A stretch of 64,000 bases of DNA from the NCBI RefSeq assembly GCF_020520425.1, contig NC_079492.1, positions 38,691,542 through 38,755,541 on the forward strand, written 5' to 3'. Below are positions 21,923 to 34,584 of this stretch, piece after piece (within the stretch, counting starts at the first letter, position 1; each line of letters starts with the position of its first letter). The translations under genes and the position numbers were made by a program. The DNA comes from Spinacia oleracea (lineage: Eukaryota > Streptophyta > Magnoliopsida > Caryophyllales > Amaranthaceae). A model generated the notes under the pieces. It was given only the letters and a program-made list of their open reading frames with translations, was not told the origin of the DNA and did not search any database.

Positions 21923-24745
21923 ATGGACACTCCTCCCTTCTTCTTCTTCTTCTTCCTCAGGAGGGTTTATTTCACCAGTTTCTCTCTCCTCATTCTCACT
22001 CTCATCTCAACCTTCATCACCCAAACCACCTCTCGCGAAATCCTCCCTTCTTCTTTCCGCACAGACAATCTCCCCCAAATTCCTTACTCTCCACACTGCG
22101 GTCAACTCATCCCTGAGTCAACGCCAACTCACCCTCACTTCACCGCCCAAGTACCCACCTTCTACTCCGCCTACGTCACCAATGGCGACCAATTCCTGGG
22201 TACCACTTCCCAGATCACCGCAAATCTCATCCCTCAGACCGTTTCCAAAACCTCCTCATCTGGGGTTTTCAAAATTCAATCCGTCTTGACTATCAGGATC
22301 AATTGGTCTCGGTTTCGTAACCAGAGGAACTTGCTCAGCGTTCATGGAGGCCCGAGGTTTCGAGGTTCCCGGAGGAATATGAGGTTTCAGCTCTCTGGGT
22401 TTTGGGATTCAGCTTCTGGACAGCTTTGTATGGTGGGATCAAGCACAAAGCGTGTGATTGGTGGTAATTCTTTGCATTTTGATGCTGTTTTTAAGTCTCA
22501 ATATCCTAATAGTACTGTTATTAATACTAGCTTGATTACTGGAACTCTTGAGAGCTTGGATTCTGAGGGTAGTGATGTTTATTTTAAGCCGATTTCGATT
22601 ATGAGTTTTGCTAAGATGAACTATGGTTATACATTGATTAAGGATGAAATGGCTGAAGGTGATGTTGATGATAGTGTTAATAATAGTAGTAATAACAATG
22701 ATAATAGTTTGGTAAATGGGGTGAGTAAGTTAGGGAATTGTTATCAATTTGCAAGCTTAGAGGAGAATTTTGAGTTGGAGTATAATTGTGATGATGGTAG
22801 GAATTGTACTTGGATTGATAGGATTCTTGGGTTCTTGCCTAAGTTCATGTCATTAAATGAAATTGATTGTTCCGGGCAAAGGAGGGTTCGGGTTTCATTT
22901 GGTTTTTCGAATGTTAGTGATATTCGGAATGGTTATCGCCAACCATTGGATCCTAGTAGGACATTGGTTGCTGAGGGATTATGGAATATAGGCAAGGGTC
23001 AGCTTTTCTTTGCTGCTTGCCGGATTTTGAATTTCACGAAAGATCCATTGAATGCTACAATTGGTGATTGCTCAGTTAGGGTGAATTTTACATTTGCTGA
23101 TACTTTGTCCATTAGAGATTCGGGTGTGATTACTGGGGATATTTGGAGCACCAAGAGTGTTGATGAACCGGATTACTTTGATAGAATTGAAATTAGTGCT
23201 TCTGGGTCTAGGAGAGCAGCACTTCCAGACATGAAATACAAGTATACTGAAATTGACAGAGCGAAGAAATTTTGTACAGAAAAGAAAGACAGTAAGAAAA
23301 AAGGAAAGAGTTTCCCTGATCCCTATTCCCAAGATATGAAATTTGACATGGAAGTGAAAAACAGCAAGGGTATACGAGCCTGGGGCAAGGCCTATCCCGT
23401 GTATGTTGGTGATCGTTTTGTGCAGAATATTTATCCATATTTCCATTCTCGCCTAGTTCCAACTCCAAACTCTGCTGGTAATAATAGTTACCATGGCTTT
23501 CTAAATGTTTCCTATCGGATAATGTTTTCTCCTAAAGCTGAATTTAAGGTGGGTGGTAGGTTATTCACTGTGAATGATACAATACGCATATCTGCTGAAG
23601 GTATTTATGATACTGATGCGGGACGCCTTTGTATGGTTGGCTGTTGGAAACTTAAAAATGATGTCAGTGCTGCACTAAATGCCAGTAAACTAGACTGTGA
23701 TACTTTTATCAACATTCAGTTTCCTCCACGTGATTCGAATGTTAAAGATGTCGCCAAGGGGAGTATTGAAAGCAAACGTAAAAACTCAGATCCATTTTAC
23801 TTTGACCATCTTGATTTTACTGCAACTTCACTCACAAAGTTCCAAGTAAAAAGTGCATTTTGGAGGATGGATTTTGAGATCGCGTTGGTTTTGATTTCCA
23901 ACACTCTAGCATGCGTCTTTGTGGGATTGCAGCTATTCCACGTGAAAAGGAATCCAAACACCCTTCCATTCATTTCAGTTGTAATGCTCGTTGTAATCAC
24001 CTTGGGACATCTTATTCCCTTGGTTTTGAATATGGAAGCATTTTTCTTGTCAAGTACTAGCAAGAGAACTGTACTTGTTGGAAGTGGTGGATGGCTCGAG
24101 GTGAATGAAGTTTTAGTCAGGGTTATAACCATGGTAGCATTTCTTCTGGAGTTCCGTCTCCTACAATTGACATGGTCCGCAAGAGGTGGTGGTGAAGAAG
24201 ATAGCCAGAAAACCTTATGGGAAACTGAAAAGAAAGTAATATGTTACACTTTGCCTTTATATGCAGTAGGGGCTCTGATTGCTTGGCTTATACAGTTACT
24301 AAGGAGTAGACCTACAATGCCATTCCAGCCTAGTAGCTACATAAACTCAAACCCTTCTCTTCCATTCTGGCGTGATATGAAGTCATATGCTGGTTTCATT
24401 CTGGATGGCTTTCTTCTTCCTCAGATAATCTTCAATGTATTCTCTGATTCGAAAGAGAGGGCTCTTGCTGTTCCATACTATCTCGGAACTACAGTTGTTC
24501 GACTGTTGCCACATGCTTATGATTTGTTCAGGGCTCATAGTTCGTCATGGAGCTTTGACCCGTGGTATATATATGCAGACCCAAGAATGAATTTTTATTC
24601 CACTACATGGGATATCCTTGTTACGTGTCTTGGACTGCTGTTTGTCGTTCTTATCTTCTTGCAGCAGTGGCTTGGTGGAAGGTGGGTTATTCCGACGCGA
24701 TTTAGCAAGACCGTTCAATATGAAAAAGTCCCCGTAGGACTATAG
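21923..24745 (+). CDS. DUF2921 family integral membrane protein, intronless
   Basis: The protein is 940 residues from the ATG at 21923; the frame is open upstream to 21860, but the ATG at 21923 directly precedes a signal-anchor-like segment (VYFTSFSLLILTLISTFIT). The extracytoplasmic part has three related modules marked by SGFWDSASGQLCMVGSS, AEGLWNIGKGQLFFAACRI and AEGIYDTDAGRLCMVGCW, and several N-glycosylation sequons. The C-terminal ~270 residues contain about six hydrophobic helices (FEIALVLISNTLACVFVGL, ISVVMLVVITLGHLIPLVL, VITMVAFLLEFRLLQ and others). The family includes FLY1/FLY2 E3 ligases, but no RING domain is present here, so a ligase role is not supported. Biochemical function is unknown. 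Confidence 0.9.
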   Translation: MDTPPFFFFFFLRRVYFTSFSLLILTLISTFITQTTSREILPSSFRTDNLPQIPYSPHCGQLIPESTPTHPHFTAQVPTFYSAYVTNGDQFLGTTSQITANLIPQTVSKTSSSGVFKIQSVLTIRINWSRFRNQRNLLSVHGGPRFRGSRRNMRFQLSGFWDSASGQLCMVGSSTKRVIGGNSLHFDAVFKSQYPNSTVINTSLITGTLESLDSEGSDVYFKPISIMSFAKMNYGYTLIKDEMAEGDVDDSVNNSSNNNDNSLVNGVSKLGNCYQFASLEENFELEYNCDDGRNCTWIDRILGFLPKFMSLNEIDCSGQRRVRVSFGFSNVSDIRNGYRQPLDPSRTLVAEGLWNIGKGQLFFAACRILNFTKDPLNATIGDCSVRVNFTFADTLSIRDSGVITGDIWSTKSVDEPDYFDRIEISASGSRRAALPDMKYKYTEIDRAKKFCTEKKDSKKKGKSFPDPYSQDMKFDMEVKNSKGIRAWGKAYPVYVGDRFVQNIYPYFHSRLVPTPNSAGNNSYHGFLNVSYRIMFSPKAEFKVGGRLFTVNDTIRISAEGIYDTDAGRLCMVGCWKLKNDVSAALNASKLDCDTFINIQFPPRDSNVKDVAKGSIESKRKNSDPFYFDHLDFTATSLTKFQVKSAFWRMDFEIALVLISNTLACVFVGLQLFHVKRNPNTLPFISVVMLVVITLGHLIPLVLNMEAFFLSSTSKRTVLVGSGGWLEVNEVLVRVITMVAFLLEFRLLQLTWSARGGGEEDSQKTLWETEKKVICYTLPLYAVGALIAWLIQLLRSRPTMPFQPSSYINSNPSLPFWRDMKSYAGFILDGFLLPQIIFNVFSDSKERALAVPYYLGTTVVRLLPHAYDLFRAHSSSWSFDPWYIYADPRMNFYSTTWDILVTCLGLLFVVLIFLQQWLGGRWVIPTRFSKTVQYEKVPVGL

Positions 24746-25260
24746 GTTCCAATAAAGATGAAGTGGTTAAAGCGCAGCTTTTGGTAGTAGTGCTTCGAAG
24801 CAATTGTGTTCATAATTCATAGCCCCTGTTGTTGGGGAAACAGACGTCCATTCTTGTTATGTTACCAAAGGAAAAGTCTGGTATGAAACTGCTTGAATGG
24901 GAACAAAATGTTAAGACAGGAGTGATGTCTTTCAAATTTTTTGGATAACGTTCTTACCTCTTGGAATGTTTTTATTGTCTCATAGAAGACTGAGGCAATT
25001 ACGGTCTCATCGAAGACTGGGCAATGACGGTCTCATCGAAGACTTGCTCTGTTTAGATCAAACAGTATTTGTTATAATGGTTGTTAGTATTATCACTTCA
25101 TCTTCTAGGCTGTGTTTAGCTGGAGGGACTAATCCTTTTCCAAGAAAACTAATTCTCCTATTTTTATCTGTTTAGCTTCTGTAATAAAAGCTTCTTAGGG
25201 GGCGTTCTGTTCACCTTAAAAAAATAAGTTTCGGGTCCAATAAGTACAGATAAGTTTCAA
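24746..25260 (+). other. 3' region of the DUF2921 gene
   Basis: Probable 3' UTR with AATAAA near 25182. A short tandem repeat (ACGGTCTCATCGAAGACT) lies near 24999-25046. Confidence 0.4.
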
Positions 25261-25267
25261 TAAGTTT

Positions 25268-25270
25268 GAA

Positions 25271-25307
<37 letters not shown>

Positions 25308-25400
25308 TTATATTTATTATTATTATTATTATTATTTATATTTATTATTTATATTTTTAAATTAATTATTTATTGTTTATACTTATTATTTATTACTTAT
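25268..25400. repeat. ATT/TTA microsatellite and AT-rich tract
   Basis: A long (ATT)n run is followed by degenerate TTATTTATA sequence. It forms the left flank of the mariner-like element. Confidence 0.85.
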
Positions 25401-25499
25401 TACTCCTTCCGTCCCAGATTAGTTGTTACACTTTCCTTTTTCGTCCGTCCCAGATTAGTTGTTACACTTCTAAATTAGGAATGACCCCACAATTATTAT

Positions 25500-26367
25500 A
25501 TTATAAAATTTTAAATCAGACGGTCTGACGTGTCAGACGTGCCCATGTGTCAGGGTGCGGGTCAGGACACGGGTCAGGACGCGGGTCAAAAAAACCGTGG
25601 TTTTCAATTCGGATCATATAAATACCTATTTTTTCATTTCTCTCTCCTCAAACCCTCTCCTCAAACCCTCTCTCTCCTCAAACCCTCTGCGTCTTGAAAT
25701 CGCGAACGGCGGCGAACCTGAGCTCGCCGCCTGCGAGTTTCTCTCTCCTTTTGATACTCTCCGGCGCCGGCGGTCGTCGTAGGTGAGAATGATTGCCGCC
25801 GGAGTTGAAGATCCGGAGATTTGGCTGCTGAACGAGCGAGGAAATGGAAGATCGACGAAGGAAGGAGAGGGGGGAGAAGAGTCGTATACGTACACAACCA
25901 CCTCGTCGGACAACCAGAATATTGCGCTGGTGGCTCTAATCTCGCGGTGGCTGCGATATTGGTAGGGTATGCGCTAAATCAGCCTTGAGAATGTTGCCTC
26001 CTTGCCGGCGTCGCCATAGGAGGTTAGGATTTTTTAGCTTTTTAATTAATTTTGTTGATTTTGCAATTTTAGGTTTTAGATTGATTTTTTCGATTTTGCA
26101 ATTTTTGTTTAATTATTTTTGTTTATTTTATCGCCGTAGTTGGTGGCTTTGATGGAGGCGGCGCCGGTGATTCTCCTTGTCGCAATAGCCGTCGGAGATG
26201 GACGGGGAACGGAACTGGAACGAAAGACTAAACGGGAGAGAGTCGCGGGAGGAGAGGCGACGATTAGCCACCTTGCAATCTGCCTCGTTCCCTCGGTGCG
26301 GCCAGACCTAGTTCAGTGTGGCTGGAGGTTGTCGGCTCCTCTTCGCGAGGCTGGTGGTGGTTGTGGT
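25500..26367. other. Left inner part of the mariner-like element, leader-like sequence
   Basis: A CT-rich stretch (repeated CTCCTCAAACCCTCT) is followed by GC-rich sequence with short open frames. It resembles a captured 5' leader and first exon, but no domain is recognisable. Confidence 0.35.
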
Positions 26368-26675
26368 TGAAGGAAATAATGCCCTTGGTCCAAGTGTGCA
26401 TTTAATGTTAAGTCTAATAAATGTGGTTCAATATTAATTAACAAGTTAATAATTCAGTGAGATCAAGTGAGCTGAATGCCTAGCTAGAGGCCGCTTCAGT
26501 TCAAGTGGAATTAATGATATTAATCCACAGCTTACTCTTGACTGAACCCGTAGGGTCACACAAATAGTACGTAAACGGATCAAGTATTTAATGGAATTAA
26601 ATACTCCATCTATGGATATTCGGAATCGACGGATCTTGGTTTCAGTGGGAGCTGAGATCGTCAAAGGCAAGAAAT
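26368..26675 (+). repeat. 5' LTR of the Copia element, first part
   Basis: It matches 45231-45538 of the 3' LTR. It stops at the CACTA insertion with the trinucleotide AAT, which is repeated after the CACTA element. Confidence 0.95.
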
Positions 26676-28143
26676 GACTAGAGGAAAAAACTTGATAAGT
26701 TGCTCTTAAAAGTGGCTTATAAGTTGCCCTTCGTAAGTGCCACCAATGGGGGGGGTCACTTTTGTAAAATTATCAAAAGGTGCCCTTAACAAAGGCAACT
26801 TATAATCTTATAAGGTGCCCTTGTTTGCAACAAGGGCACCTTATGTGAAACTTATAAGGTGCCCTTGTTGCAAACAAGAGCACCTTATGTGAAACTTATA
26901 AGTTGCCCTTGTTGCAAACAAAGGCACCTTATAAGCTGCACATAAGTTGCTCTTGTTGCAAACAAGGGCAACTTTTGAGTTTTTTTTTTTTTTTAAAAAA
27001 AAAAAAATCTGCAATATAATTCCTAATATTCTGCAATATAATTTCTGATTTTGCAATATAATTTCTGTTCATCAAACATCAGCTTGACATTCTCAAAAAT
27101 GATATAAATTTCAAATTTCCAATAATATTACCGAATTAATTTAAATGTAATTAATTAAATCGATAAATAACAAAATAATGTAAGAGTCACGAATAACTAC
27201 AAGCCTTCTCCATTTATTACACTGAGGGTAGTTCACAATCGTTGAAGTAAGTAGCCCACTTGTCTCGAACTTCATCCAACTCCTTTTTGGTAAAGGGCCC
27301 CTCCCTTGGAGTTTTGAAAACCTTTAAAAGAACACCGTACATGCAAACCAATAAATTAAATTAAGTTTCATATGCGAAAACAAAAATTATATTGGACGCG
27401 AAAACAATTATCACTAGAGGAAAAAACTTGATAAGTTGCTCTTAAAAGTGGCTTATAAGTTGCCCTTCGTAAGTGCCACCAATGGGGGGGGTCACTTTTG
27501 TAAAATTATCAAAAGGTGCCCTTAACAAGGTCAACTTATAATCTTATAAGGTGCCCTTGTTTGCAACAAGGGCACCTTATGTGAAACTTATAAGTTGCCC
27601 TTGTTGCAACAAGGGCAACTTATAAGCTTTACATAAGTTGCCCTTGTTGCAAACAAGGGCACCTTATAAGCTGCACATAAGTTGCTCTTGTTGCAAACAA
27701 GGGCAACTTTTGAGTTTTATTTTTTTTAAAAAAAAATCTACAATATAATTCCTAATATTCTGCAATATAATTTCTGATTTTGCAATATAATTTCAGTTTC
27801 ATCAAACATCAGCTTGACATTCTCAAAAATGATATAAATTTCAAATTTCCAATAATATTACCGAATTAATTCAAATGTAATTAATTAAATTGATAAATAA
27901 CAAAATAATGTAATAGTCACGAATAACTACAAGCCTGCTCTATTTATTACACTGAGGGTAGTTCACAATCGTTGAAGTAAATAGCCCACTTGTCTCGAAC
28001 TTCATCCAACTCCTTTTCGGTAAAGGGCCTCTACCTTGGAGTTTTGAAAACCTTTAAAAGAACACCGTACATGCAAACCAATAAATTAAATTAAGTTTCA
28101 TATGCGAAAACAAAAATTATATTGGTCGCGAAAACAATTATAT
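26676..28143. repeat. Tandemly duplicated CACTA terminus (two ~736-bp copies)
   Basis: Copy 1 is 26676-27411 and copy 2 starts at 27412 with an intact CACTAGAGG. Both carry the TIR, the AAGTTGCCC palindromes and the stretch ending CATATGCGAAAACAAAAATT. The copies are highly similar. Confidence 0.92.
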
Positions 28144-28199
28144 TGGCCAAAAATAACATTTTTGAACCCAACTACCAACAAACGAACCTCTTTCCACAT

Positions 28200-29410
28200 T
28201 CTAAACCATTTTCATGATTCATATGATTAGTTATATGTTTATGAAACTCATTTCAAGTTCGTTATGCACGCGTATGGGTCATTTGGGTCGATATAGGTCA
28301 TTTATGGCCAAAAATGGCATTTTCCATCCCAACTACGAACAAACAAACTTATATCCACATTCTAACCCTTTTTCACGATTCATATGATTAGTTATATGTT
28401 TATGAAACTCATTTCAAGTTCGTTATGCAAGCCTAAGGGTCATTTGGGTCGATATAGGTCATTTATGGTCAAAAATGGCATTTTTGATCCCAACTACCAA
28501 CAAACGAACCTATTTCCACATTCTAACCCTTTTTCACGATTCATATGATTAGTTATATGTTTATGAAACTCATTTCAAGTTCTTTATGCAAGCCTAAGGG
28601 TCATTTGGGTCGATATAGGCCGTTTATGGCCAAAAATAGCATTTTCGATCCCAACTACCAACAAACAAACCTATTTCCACATTCTAACCCTTTTTCACGA
28701 TTCATATGATTAGTTATATGATTATGAAACTCATTTCAAGTTCGTTATGCAAGCCTAAGGGTCATTTGGGTCGATATAGGACGTTTATGGCCAAAAATGG
28801 CATTTTCGATCCCAACTACCAACAAACGAACCTATTTCCACATTCTAACCCTTTTTCACAATTCATATGATTAGTTATATGTTTATGAAACTCATTTCAA
28901 GTTCGTTATGCAAGCCTAAGGGTCATTTGGGTCGATATAGGTCATTTATGGCCAAAAATGGCATTTTCGATCCCAACTACCAACAAACGAACCTATTTCC
29001 ACATTCTAACCCTTTTTCATGATTCATATGATTAGTTATATGTTTATGAAACTCATTTCAAGTTCGTTATGCAAGCCTAAGGGTCATTTGGGTCGATATA
29101 GGCATTTATGGCCAAAAATGGCATTTTCGATCCCAACTACCAACAAATGAACCTATTTCCATAATCTAAACGTTTTTCATGATTCATATGATTAGTTATA
29201 TGTTTATAAAACTCATTTCATGTTCGTTATGCACACCTATGTGTAATTTGGGCCGATATAGGTCATTTATGGCCAAAAATTGCATTTTCGATCCCAACTA
29301 CCAACAATCGAACCTATTTCCATATTCTAAACGTTTTTCACGATTCATATGATTAGTTATATGTTTATTAAACTCATTTCAAGTTCGTTATTCACACCTA
29401 AACGTTTTTA
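28200..29410. repeat. 161-bp tandem array inside the CACTA element
   Basis: CATTTGGGTCGATATAGG recurs at 28280, 28441, 28602, 28763, 28924 and 29085, exactly 161 bp apart, with a diverged copy at about 29245. Units also contain GATTCATATGATTAGTTATA. It is noncoding. Confidence 0.95.
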
Positions 29411-29869
29411 GTAAAGGTCACCCTGTAAAACCTGTCAAAGTACATGGGTAATAAATTTCAAGGCATTTCTTCAAAATTGTCATAAGTAGGAGGGCAAAAC
29501 AGAAATTTCTGTAACATGTGTTTTTGAAAGTTAAATAAATTGACCACCAACTTTAATCTTCACATATTCTTAGCAGCTAGCTCAAAGTAGCCAAAAAAAG
29601 GGTTTGAAAGTCTATGGGCAAATATAAATCATAGAAAATCAATGATAGGCATACAAATTACACACCTTTAGATTTAAAGCGTTCATTTCCTTGCTGCGAA
29701 CCACAAGATAAAAACTCATGTTTGTCCCATGCTCTCTGTGCCTATCTTTCCTCCCATAACTAGTATCCATGTTTCACAATTTGGTTATTATTCACGGTAC
29801 CTAGGGTGTTCCTGCATCAAGTAAAAGATACAAAATATGGTGGTTAGAACATTCACACAAGTGCAGCAA

Positions 29870-30125
29870 CCAGCAACAAAAAATACAGCAGCAACAACAA
29901 CAATAATCAAGCAGCAGCAACAACAACAATAATCAAGCAGCAACAACAACAATAATCCAGCAGCCAGCAACATTGCACTAGTGCAACAACAGGGTAGCAG
30001 CAGATCAGTCAGCAGCAGCGCGCGTATCAGCAGAACAAATCATGCAGATCAGTCAGCAACAGATCATGCAGATCATTCAGCAACAGATCATGCAGATCAT
30101 TCAGCAACAGATCAGTCAGCACAGA
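29870..30125. repeat. CAA/CAG microsatellite followed by a CAGATCA minisatellite
   Basis: Runs of CAACAACAACAATAATCAAG lead into repeats of GCAGATCATTCAGCAACAGA. It is low-complexity sequence. Confidence 0.85.
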
Positions 30126-31301
30126 TCAGTGCAAATCAGCCTCAGATCAGTCAACAGAATGGTGGTAAAAAGACATCGATTTGAAGCTTAGCCATTGTTT
30201 TGGGTCGGTGGAAGAAAGAGCAGGTAGGTTTGTTTTAATGAAATGAAGTACTATGAATCTGAGATATGCCTCAGTTAAGGAATAAGAAAATAATAGAAGT
30301 TCAGTGACAGATAACTGAAGCATGATGCAGCATTTGCAAAAGCCTGAACTAGTTGTAAAGGCCACATAGTGTATATTTAAGGATGAGAAAATAGAAAAAT
30401 GCACAGATGTTGATGGTGAGGTGGGGTATTACACTATTCCTACCCGAAAATCACCAATACTTCATTAATTTTACTTTAAAGATGTTCCCAGAGTTTGTAC
30501 TATTTTTGAACTTCCAGCTTGATGTGAAATCTTGCCTTTAATAGATGTTCTACCAATACAAACTTATCAAATTTCCAGTTTGTGTTGGTAATGGTATGCA
30601 ACAAGCTAGCAACTATGGAGGATCACAGTCATTGGAGATGCTCTAATAAGTAATAATCACAGATTGCTCCCCAAACATCTCCTACATGAGTCAGTAGATA
30701 ACAGAATCTAGATCATGGACCAGCGATTTTTTTTCTTGTCCGAGTCTAGATCAATAGGCCAAGAAACTCGTATATTCTCAAAACAAACTCGTACCTCTCT
30801 TTTTTAGCCAGGACAACACTTGATATATCATCAGGAGCACTTGATATATCATCAGGAGATCCTACCAATGACGAATAAAAAAACATATAGCAATCAGAAT
30901 CAAACTAACCTATCCCATGTACTGATGACTTTGCATCTTGCAATCCGAAGAACATGAATAATGCTATTGAAATTCCAAGACAAAACCAAGTGACAATTAG
31001 CTATTTAGCTTCATTGCTCAAGTGCATGGATATCTACAAGAAAGCACTAAACATTTTGTATCTTGTGAGTAGGTGAATTCTATATTATTTTATTATTTGA
31101 ATGCACAGACATACTATTATCTTCAAAGTTTATATGTTAATGTCTATCTATCAAACTGAACAAAATAGATAGAACATGGAACAATTAAATCAAGGGACAC
31201 AGCAAGAAATGTATGGATAAGCAATAAATGCAACAAAAAGGGGCGAGGCGACTGCCACTTACTGAAAGCTTAATATACACAGGAACATGTGGGGTTCCAG
31301 A

Positions 31302-31394
31302 GTAATCATTCTTATCAGGATGGAGTCGCAACGCCAACTTGTGGTACGCCTTTCTAATTTCCTGTTGAGATGCAGTGCTTCCCACACCAAGAAC
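31302..31394 (-). pseudogene. Captured DnaJ-domain exon (DnaJ6-like)
   Basis: The minus-strand translation [20 protein letters not shown], then ALRLHPDKN, is the start of a J-domain including the HPD motif. An AG acceptor sits immediately before GTTCTTGGTG at 31394. After DKN the sequence departs from DnaJ. It is a genomic exon fragment, not a retrocopy. Confidence 0.8.
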
Positions 31395-32565
31395 CTACAC
31401 ATTTATGAATTTCAACCATCAAAACCAATATCTTAAAAGACAAAAAGGGAGAATACACCGCAAAACTGCTCAAACAACAGAATTGCACAAATAAGCAGCA
31501 ACTTCATTACCCCGCCCTGTATTTCTAGTTTTTCCAGAAGAAAATTTAGATTTTCCTTTTGAGTGCATACATAAAAACTAATAAAACGATATTAGCCATA
31601 ACAAGACCAAACTCTCCAGTTTCCTCTTAATATTTTAATGTATAATTGATATAGCCATTTGGAAATCAATCAAATACCTTCCCCGATGGACCCATGGGAT
31701 TTAGGAGCTGCGATTTCAGCAGCTCCGACTTCTTATATTATAAATAACTACAACCAACAGATGCATCGATCCTCAAATCTATGGCCATGCAATGAGAACC
31801 TTAACTAGTTTAATCTGACATTTGTTGAGATTAAAACATGTTCTGGAAAACCGAATGTTGTTAGAATACCATATTCAATCCCAAAATAACCCAGAGATTG
31901 TCAATAATCAAATAAAAAATTCGCATAAATAATAGATCTAATACCCTCAAGAAATACCTTTAATCAATGCTCAATCATAAAAATAAAACTAAAAAAAAGT
32001 TAAAAATTACCAGAACAAATCTTCCTTGGAATAGAGGTATTGTAATCACTGAAAATCTACAAAATACCCAGAAAAATTTAATCTCATTAATCATCATAAT
32101 GTTACATTTATCAAAATCTACGAAATCCAGAAACTTAAAAAGCCCAATAATCATAAATATGAGATTAAAATCAAATAAAAACATATATAGAAAACCCAGA
32201 ATATTAACACACTATTAATGATCACGAATCCTCAAAAAAACACAAAGTAAAATTTCAAAGCTATTACGTTATCAGAGAAGAACAATTGGTCATAATAGAA
32301 GATTTACAAAGCGACATAAGATTCTTGGATTAGAATTTGACTTTTAACACATTTGTTTAGTAGCTTAGTACCAAAGTTCTCAATTAGGTAATGTAACAAA
32401 ATGGTAAATAATGTTCTGTAAGGTCCCTTAATTGATTGTAAAACGTCATTCTCTGCTAAAGTTGTGATCAATGAGCAGTTTATAGAGACTATCTTCCATT
32501 GGACTAAAATAAGCCTGGTGACAGTAAACTTCAAGATTGATTCTAAGCTAACATTTTAGAGACAG

Positions 32566-32668
32566 GCCTTTAAGAGAAAATGTGTCAATATCGGGCACTG
32601 TGAATTGCAGACAAGTACTTGTATTCCTACTAGACTGCTAGTTGATTCTGACGAGTATTGTCCCGTTG
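32566..32668 (+). other. Exon-like open segment, unidentified
   Basis: A 103-nt open stretch (AFKRKCVNIGHCELQTSTC...) is bounded by GAGACAG and GTAAGT, good acceptor and donor sequences. Unlike the other fragments it lies on the plus strand. The family is not recognised. Confidence 0.3.
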
Positions 32669-33986
32669 GTAAGTTATTACTGCTACTATCCTATTTGTAC
32701 ATACATTCAAGTTAGGTTGTAGTGATGTGGGAGCCTTAAGTTGGACAATGACATTAATCTTGCACTATGAAGAAGAATCATACAATAAGAAAAAGAAAAC
32801 AAAATCTAACATACACTTTTCTTATGCTTATTGAAAAGAATCATCGTTTTTTATTTTATGATCTTTTTTGTGAGATCGCACACACACTAGACTTATTATT
32901 TGGATGTCTTAATTGAAGAAAGAGTGGAGTGAGATAAAACCTTCCATGAAGCAAACTGTTCAGCTAGGTATCAATCTTGTATTTTTCTTTTTTTTTTTGA
33001 AAAAAAATTCTATTTAAATTTGTCACATTTTGTGTTAAGTGATAATGAATAGTATCCAAGGATTATTTAAAAATAGCTAATAATCGCTGCTGCAATCAAG
33101 TCTATATCACTATTGTCTTCTTTTCTTTATATATAATTCTGTATAACTAAAGAATTTTAAATTTTTCCACATTGTAGAATCATTTAATTGTGGACAGCGG
33201 CTAAACCAAATTAATTTTCAACCCTGAAAAGGTCAGGCTACAGACAAAATAAAAACAGGGAGCTTAAATGCATACATGCATAACATGATAAAAAGAAAAT
33301 TCTGAAATCAGTGATCACAATTCTTAATATATGCTAATCATTTTTTTTATTTAAACATGGGTAAAACAGAAAAGTGTAAGTGAACCTAGTAGGTTTCCTG
33401 TATCTCGTTTATTCTTCAAACTCCAGCTCCAAGTGGAGGGAAGGAAGGAGGTTAACATAAGGAGAGGGGGTAACCAGGAATTGCAAGATGCAAATACCGA
33501 AAACATTGACGACTGCTAGCCTAGATGTAATAGAATATAAATCATCTTCCAAACTAAAAACAAAAGAGCCAAGAGGCCACTCAGACAAAATGTCAATGCA
33601 GTTACCATTATGAAACTCCAATAGTATTTGCTGGAACATTCAGGCATAATTTAAACTCAAATAATTTAAACTCCAATAGTTTTTCGAATTGAAACTTTAG
33701 ATTATATGATGATTAAATTCCTTATAAAGAAATTACAAATCAAACAAAAAAGCTACATGAACGAACAAGTATATTTGTTATCCTTCTATTAGAGTAATAG
33801 CACGAAATTTGGAAATCAAACTTTAATACTTTATATTCCATTAGTGGCAATTTTAGATTTTAGTAGCGTGTAAAATATTAATTCCGAGTTCGTTGCTGCC
33901 TAGGTTAATTCAAGGGGCAGAGAGCCGTCAGGGATATTCCATTGTGTACAAAAATAATAAAATAATAAAAAAAATGAAAAAAGTAC

Positions 33987-34257
33987 CTGCAACAGGGATC
34001 TCAACATCAAACTCGGTGTAACATAAAACAGAGAGCATAGCAAAGACACCGGAAACAGCAAAATATAAAATAACAGCAGGACCAGCATCTTGATTAGCCT
34101 CTTGACCAGTAAGTACAAAGATACCAACACCAATGACAGCATCAATACCGAACCAAGTAAGATCCCACCAAGTTAATGATTTCTTCATATCATGGTTGCT
34201 TTCAGCCTTCACTTGGTTGAGTTCTGTATCATCCAGAGACCGTGTCGTAAGCCTATT
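33987..34257 (-). pseudogene. Captured cationic amino acid transporter exon (CAT type)
   Basis: The minus-strand translation includes TELNQVKAESNHDMKKSLTW, then DAVIGVGIFVLTGQEA and CYTEFDVEIPVAG. This matches the first membrane helices of plant CAT transporters. The exon ends at GTTGCAG followed by a GT donor and begins just after an AG. A few residues invariant in the family differ (GIDAVIG for GIGAVIG), consistent with relaxed constraint. Confidence 0.85.
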
Positions 34258-34456
34258 CAAAACAAACTAAACAGACTAAGAACATACAACACACTATTGT
34301 ACAACAGCAAAACAGACTGCAGCAAAACAGAATTACTGTATTGTACAACAACAAAACAGACTGCACCTGGACACCAGCAAAAAAGACTGCACACCACAGA
34401 ACAAATTGCACACCAACACGCAACACACCCGCACACTAAAAAAGCTGCATACTAAC

Positions 34457-34584
34457 CAGCAATTGCTTGTTCCTGGTGGCAGATACGCCGAGCATGTTCT
34501 CCAAGAGGAATAGATCGAATATGAAGCTTCTGAATATCATCAATGGTGCCTATTGTGAGTTCACCTTCTTTTGCGATCGCAAGG
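34457..34584 (-). pseudogene. Captured DDB1 exon
   Basis: The minus-strand translation [20 protein letters not shown], then [20 protein letters not shown], is characteristic of DNA damage-binding protein 1 (the CUL4 adaptor). A CAG acceptor precedes it and a GT donor follows within a few residues. Confidence 0.85.
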
